From the NCBI GenBank assembly GCA_934631995.1, contig CAKTYF010000007.1:1-35699 (forward strand): a stretch of DNA of 35,699 nucleotides, given 5' to 3'. This document shows, piece after piece, positions 31,803 to 35,699 of the stretch. Position numbers and translations under genes: made by a program. The stretch is from an uncultured Eggerthellaceae bacterium (lineage in GTDB: Bacteria; Actinomycetota; Coriobacteriia; Coriobacteriales; Eggerthellaceae). Below the pieces are notes generated by a model. It searched no databases. It was not told the origin of the DNA and saw only the letters and a list, made by a program, of their open reading frames with translations. Positions within the stretch are counted from its first letter, which is position 1. Each line of letters opens with the position of its first letter.

Positions 31803-34800
31803 TTACTCGCTAAACGTACCAACCAGCGCGAAGTGCTGGATGGCGAACGCGTCAACCGCGTCAACAGACGCATCGCCGTTCACGTCGGCCTTCAGGAAGC
31901 CTTCCATGGTAACAGCGCTGAAGTCGGTGTACACAGCACGTGCGATATCGTAAGCGAGCTGAGCGTCCACAATATTCACCTTGCCGTTCATGTTCACGTC
32001 GCCATCGGCAGCAACAACTTGAGCGTCACCTGCGGTAACGGCAAAGTCGCCGCGCGTCAGAGTAGCAGCTTCTTCGGCAGTTGCCAGCGCTACAAAGGAG
32101 TCGCCCAGCTTGAACATGGGAGCGCCCTTCATGGTTGCAACCTTGCCTTCGGCAACGTCGCCCACAAACGTGATCATCTTGATGCCAGAAGCTTCAACGA
32201 AGGGAGCCTCGGACACCTTGAAGTCGCCCGCGTAAGCAATGGTGATGTTGGTAGCCGTGGGAAGCGCGATGTCCTCGATATCCATCGTGTTGCCCGAAGT
32301 ACCAAACACGGCGTCGCTCACGGAAACGGTCGCTTCGCCTTCGGCCAGAGCCTCAAACGTTGCGGTCGCAACCACAATGCCCTGTGCAGCATCGGCCGTG
32401 TTGCCGTAGAACGTAACAATGCCATTGCCGATGGTTGCCTCGAACGAACCGTCCGCACTGCGTACAGCAGGAGCAGCAAGGTTCAGGCCAGCGCCCTGCG
32501 TAATGGACGTCAACTTCAGGTTCTCGCTCGCAGCAATCTTGAACTGCGCGCAGCTCAGAGCAGTCGGGGCAGTCGCAACAATGTCAACCGTCACGGTTTC
32601 GCCCGGCTGAACCGTGCTTTCAGAAGCGTTGGCTTCCAACATATTCTTGGTCGCAGCAACTTCGTAAAGCGCCGTCAGCTTATCCTTGTCAGCGGTGGGG
32701 ATCAGCTTCTGCACGTAGCGTGCCTGGATGCCCTGGGTCTGGCCGTTGGGATACCAGTCGAAAATGTTCGAACCGCACGTATCGTAATGATCCTTGGCAG
32801 CAATAACGGCGCGGAAGTCGTTGGCGGTAACCAGCTCTTCAGCGGTTGCCGGCAGCGCAGCAATCTCGGCAGAAACGGAGTCAGCAGCCTTGAACATAGC
32901 CGCCGCGTGCAGCAGTTCGCTTTCGTTGGACTGGCTAACAACAAGCTTCTGAGCATCGGTCAGCGTCTGATAGGCAGCGTTTGCTGCATCAACGGCATCG
33001 CGGTCAGCAGGATAAATATCCCAGTATGCGTCGCGCGTCAGAGCCTTGCCGCTTTCGTCAACGCCATCGCGATAGATGTTCTGGATAGCGTTGATAACAT
33101 TCTGGGTTGCTTCGTCAGCAATAACCTGAATGCGCTGGTCAGTCCACTTCGTGCCATCGAATACCGCAAGAGCGGTGGGGATGTCGGTCTGAGTGATGGG
33201 CAGAACAAGAGCACCCTGCTCGTTCGGCTCAATGAAGCCTTCGGTTGCAGCAGCAGCGGCTTCGGCCGTGCCTGCAAACGCCTTGGTGATGGCGGTCTTC
33301 GGCGTAACAGTAGCCGTCATGGCGGTGCCATCGGAAGCAACGGTGGCAGCAATGCCGTTCAGCGCGTCAAGATCAGACTGCAGAGCCATCTCATACGTGC
33401 CAGCGTCAAGTGCCTTGTAACCGCGGAAGCTCGGCAGCGTGAAGGAGATTTCCTTCGTTGCCTTCAGCTCGCCATCGGTGATCTTGGCCAACGTGTAGTG
33501 GTACGTCTTGCCCAACTGCACTTCCTTGGCGCTGAAGCTAATGTAGCCAGCATCGGAATCGGCAACAGCGGTCAGCGTACCGCCAGTGGTTTCGGCAGTT
33601 ACTTCGCTTGCCGCCATCTTGAACGCACGGTTGTAGTTGCGGCTGTCAACATACAGGCGAACGAAGATGTTAGATTGATTATCGTTGTAAGCAACCATGA
33701 AGTAGGGGTCGTCTACCATTGCGTTGCCGTTCAGAACATCGTAGCCACTCGGCAGAGAAGGCCAGATGATGGGCAGCTGATTGTAGGATTCTTCAGCAGC
33801 AACCAGCTTGTCATAGTTGGTAACTTCAGCCTTGCGGAAGTCCATCAAGGCATCGTAACCAGCGCGAGCAGCACGAATAGTCGCACCATCAGCGTAAGTC
33901 ACGGTCTCGGGCAGCTGAGCGATGGTGTCGATAACCGCCTGAGCAGCAGGGCTTGCGCCTTCCAGCTTCGACATGTTAGTCAAGGACAGTTCAAGGGCGT
34001 ACTTCTTGCTGCTGTAGAACGTCTTGCCGTCCTTCTTCAACAGCGTGACCGGCGTAGGAGCGGTCAGCATGTCGGCAGCCACCGGAACCTCAAATTGGTA
34101 GAAACCGTCGGAGGTCTTCTCGCCCATGATGGTCTTGTCAAGCGTTGCATCAGCCACAACGCCCATAAAGATGCCCTTGTAGCTGGCGGAAGAAGTCTTG
34201 AATCGAACCATCATCGTACCGTTGTCAACGAACAGCGCAGCATCGGACACCTTGCACATGGTGAACGGCGTGTGATCGCTGTTCTTGTTGATGCTAGCAG
34301 TGATGTTGTACGTGCCGCCCAGAACGCTCACCTTCGTGGGGTTCATGATAACGGGCGTGCCCGTGCTGTCGCTGCCGCATGCGGCTAGGTAGTAGTCGCC
34401 ACCTTCGGGCAGGGTCACCGTTGCCTTGCCTTCAGCGTTGGTCACAACGCCCTCAAGCTCGGTCACCGCGCCAGTCGTTGCATCCACCGTGGCCAGCTTG
34501 ACGCCTTCCAAGGCGGTAGCAGCAGCCTTCATGGCAGCAGCGTCCTTGTACATATAGCCGTTCATGGCGGAAACGCCCGTCACGGTTACTTCGAAGGACG
34601 CACCGGCAAAAGCCTGAGCAGGAACTTCAACGTAGGAGTACTTATCGGCCCAAGAATCGGACTGATAGGTGTAGAACTCAACGAAGTCACCGCTGTTGAC
34701 CTTCGTGGTGGTAATCAGGGTGCCATTGTAGCCACCAGAAGAAGCTTCGGTGCCATCGTTCGGAGACGCATGGTTCACGAAGAAGCCATTGGAAGCGTTA

Positions 34801-35699
34801 GTACCGAAGTACGTCGTCACCCAACCGGAATCCGCCCAATCCAACATGGTCCTGGCGGTCTCGGCAGTGAAAGTCTCTTCACCGAACACGTCGATGGCGG
34901 CAGCAACCATAACGTCAGCTGCGGAAACACCTTCAGAAGCAGGAACGGAGTCCGCATAGCCGTAGGATTCGGCCAGGTCACCGGACACTTCCTTATCCGT
35001 AGTAGGAGCAGCCAGGTAAGCGCCGGCCGCCTGCGCGGAGTAGCTCACGGTTGCCGTTGCGGCGGGCTCGGTGGGAACAGCAGCGCCCGCAATGGTGAGC
35101 GTCATGTTGTTCTTGTTCAGCGTGACGGTCGTGTCAATCCAGGTGTCGTCGGCCTGACGGAACGCAATTGCTTCCGTGAACGTGCCGTCGTAGGACTGAA
35201 GACCGCCGCGGTTGTCGCCAACGATAGGCAAAGAAAGCGTGCCATTGGCAGCCTCGATGATACCTTCGGTTGTCAATGAGGCGGCTTCAGCAGTGCCCAT
35301 GTAAGCAGCCGTTGCATCGGTGGTGATGATCGCCGTCTCGGAGTAGCCGTTAGACTGAGGACCGCCAACGGTATCCAGCGTTGCAGCGGTCACCGCCGGA
35401 GCCTTGCCCGTCACAGAGGCGGTCAGCGCAGCTTGACCTTCGTAGTCGCCCGTCCAAAGCGTTTCAGCATCAGTATCCAGCTTGAACATGCGGGAGTACA
35501 CGCACTGCCAGAATGCCTTCGTGCCTGCCTTGTAAGCAGCGTAGTTGCGCTTGCCTAAAGCAGAAACGGCGTAGGTGTTTTCGCCTGCTTCAACAGGAAC
35601 AACGAACTCGTACTTGCCGGCTTCGTTCGTGGTGTAATGAATCAGCTGGCTTTCAATGGTGGACTCAGCGGCCATGCACTGATCGAACGTGCCCATGAA
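31803..35699 (-). CDS. Very large secreted multidomain protein with cohesin-like and dockerin modules (5' end outside window)
   Basis: At least 1,298 residues; the frame is open through the right edge, so the Met at 35696 is probably internal and the signal peptide lies outside. Order seen: beta domains with the shared (Y/F)xGTAEAA..LPI signature (about 75-210, again about 785-920); a DUF4430-like segment around 265-365 (DWADSGWVTTYFG, VNSGDFVEFYTY); a NEAT-like domain about 470-590; helical linkers with YQTLTDAQKLVV; a cohesin-like domain about 1025-1155 (STVQPGETVTVDIVA); a link module; and a C-terminal dockerin (about 1230-1290) with DVNMNGKVNIVDAQLAYD and DVNGDASVDAVDAFAIQ. No membrane anchor at the C-terminus. 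It is the first visible gene of the surface locus, 166 bp upstream of the two-NEAT-like protein. Confidence 0.85.
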   Translation of the reverse strand, partial: FMGTFDQCMAAESTIESQLIHYTTNEAGKYEFVVPVEAGENTYAVSALGKRNYAAYKAGTKAFWQCVYSRMFKLDTDAETLWTGDYEGQAALTASVTGKAPAVTAATLDTVGGPQSNGYSETAIITTDATAAYMGTAEAASLTTEGIIEAANGTLSLPIVGDNRGGLQSYDGTFTEAIAFRQADDTWIDTTVTLNKNNMTLTIAGAAVPTEPAATATVSYSAQAAGAYLAAPTTDKEVSGDLAESYGYADSVPASEGVSAADVMVAAAIDVFGEETFTAETARTMLDWADSGWVTTYFGTNASNGFFVNHASPNDGTEASSGGYNGTLITTTKVNSGDFVEFYTYQSDSWADKYSYVEVPAQAFAGASFEVTVTGVSAMNGYMYKDAAAMKAAATALEGVKLATVDATTGAVTELEGVVTNAEGKATVTLPEGGDYYLAACGSDSTGTPVIMNPTKVSVLGGTYNITASINKNSDHTPFTMCKVSDAALFVDNGTMMVRFKTSSASYKGIFMGVVADATLDKTIMGEKTSDGFYQFEVPVAADMLTAPTPVTLLKKDGKTFYSSKKYALELSLTNMSKLEGASPAAQAVIDTIAQLPETVTYADGATIRAARAGYDALMDFRKAEVTNYDKLVAAEESYNQLPIIWPSLPSGYDVLNGNAMVDDPYFMVAYNDNQSNIFVRLYVDSRNYNRAFKMAASEVTAETTGGTLTAVADSDAGYISFSAKEVQLGKTYHYTLAKITDGELKATKEISFTLPSFRGYKALDAGTYEMALQSDLDALNGIAATVASDGTAMTATVTPKTAITKAFAGTAEAAAAATEGFIEPNEQGALVLPITQTDIPTALAVFDGTKWTDQRIQVIADEATQNVINAIQNIYRDGVDESGKALTRDAYWDIYPADRDAVDAANAAYQTLTDAQKLVVSQSNESELLHAAAMFKAADSVSAEIAALPATAEELVTANDFRAVIAAKDHYDTCGSNIFDWYPNGQTQGIQARYVQKLIPTADKDKLTALYEVAATKNMLEANASESTVQPGETVTVDIVATAPTALSCAQFKIAASENLKLTSITQGAGLNLAAPAVRSADGSFEATIGNGIVTFYGNTADAAQGIVVATATFEALAEGEATVSVSDAVFGTSGNTMDIEDIALPTATNITIAYAGDFKVSEAPFVEASGIKMITFVGDVAEGKVATMKGAPMFKLGDSFVALATAEEAATLTRGDFAVTAGDAQVVAADGDVNMNGKVNIVDAQLAYDIARAVYTDFSAVTMEGFLKADVNGDASVDAVDAFAIQHFALVGTFSE

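Noticed and set aside
31371..34388. 1005-codon plus-strand open frame
   Set aside because: It is antisense to the large surface-protein gene, basic and without recognisable domains; long antisense frames are expected from the codon bias of GC-rich genes.

Overview
The window looks like the chromosome of a GC-rich, anaerobic, monoderm actinobacterium, most likely class Coriobacteriia, family Eggerthellaceae. The inference rests on the combination of cell-wall-binding-2 (CWB2) repeats, LytR-CpsA-Psr (LCP) proteins, [NiFe]-hydrogenase maturation genes, molybdate uptake plus molybdopterin synthesis, and large Ala/Ser/Gly-rich surface proteins. No rRNA or tRNA gene, insertion sequence, prophage or CRISPR array was seen. 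Genus and species cannot be fixed from the sequence alone.

Layout. Positions 1-2952 (minus strand): hydrogenase maturation genes hypF, hypC and the start of hypD. 3014-4738: glucose-6-phosphate isomerase. 5010-5723: an orphan LytTR response regulator with a clear terminator. 5998-7404: luxS followed by mtnN, the S-adenosylhomocysteine detoxification/AI-2 pathway. 7609-12135: a YhaO/YhaN-like (SbcD/SbcC-like) nuclease-ATPase pair followed by a drug/metabolite-type transporter. 12136-14452: an AT-richer island with a plus-strand zinc-ribbon membrane protein, preceded by two back-to-back perfect hairpins and followed by a 32-bp inverted repeat. 14453-19769: moeA, modA, modB and modC (molybdate uptake and cofactor synthesis); ModB carries an unusual extracytoplasmic N-terminal domain. 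20033-22373 (plus): a YeiH-type exporter and MetA. 22374-22755: an AT-rich convergent spacer holding four exactly phased inverted repeats. 22756-26078: an LCP protein and a CWB2-LCP fusion. 26274-35699 (minus): a surface-protein locus.

How the genes work together. The methionine genes (metA, luxS, mtnN) cover homoserine activation and recycling of the SAM by-product. The mod/moe genes supply molybdenum cofactor, and hyp genes supply the NiFe centre, both fitting an anaerobic respiratory or hydrogen-using life. The right third is the most unusual part. It encodes an ExbB/TolQ-like channel protein and a small ExbD-like (DUF2149-type) partner, flanked by two membrane-tethered surface proteins with NEAT-like beta domains, and by two secreted proteins that both end in a cohesin-like/X/dockerin arrangement. 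This looks like a proton-motive-force-linked surface uptake or assembly system in an organism with no expected outer membrane. Heme or another metal complex is a plausible cargo, but that is inference.

The strongest non-coding signal is the repeat cluster at 22434-22712: eight copies of TAGGAGA/TCTCCTA arranged as four dyads with identical 28-bp arm spacing. The strongest protein-level signals are the ExbBD-like/cohesin-dockerin locus, the CWB2-LCP fusion and the two-part ModB.
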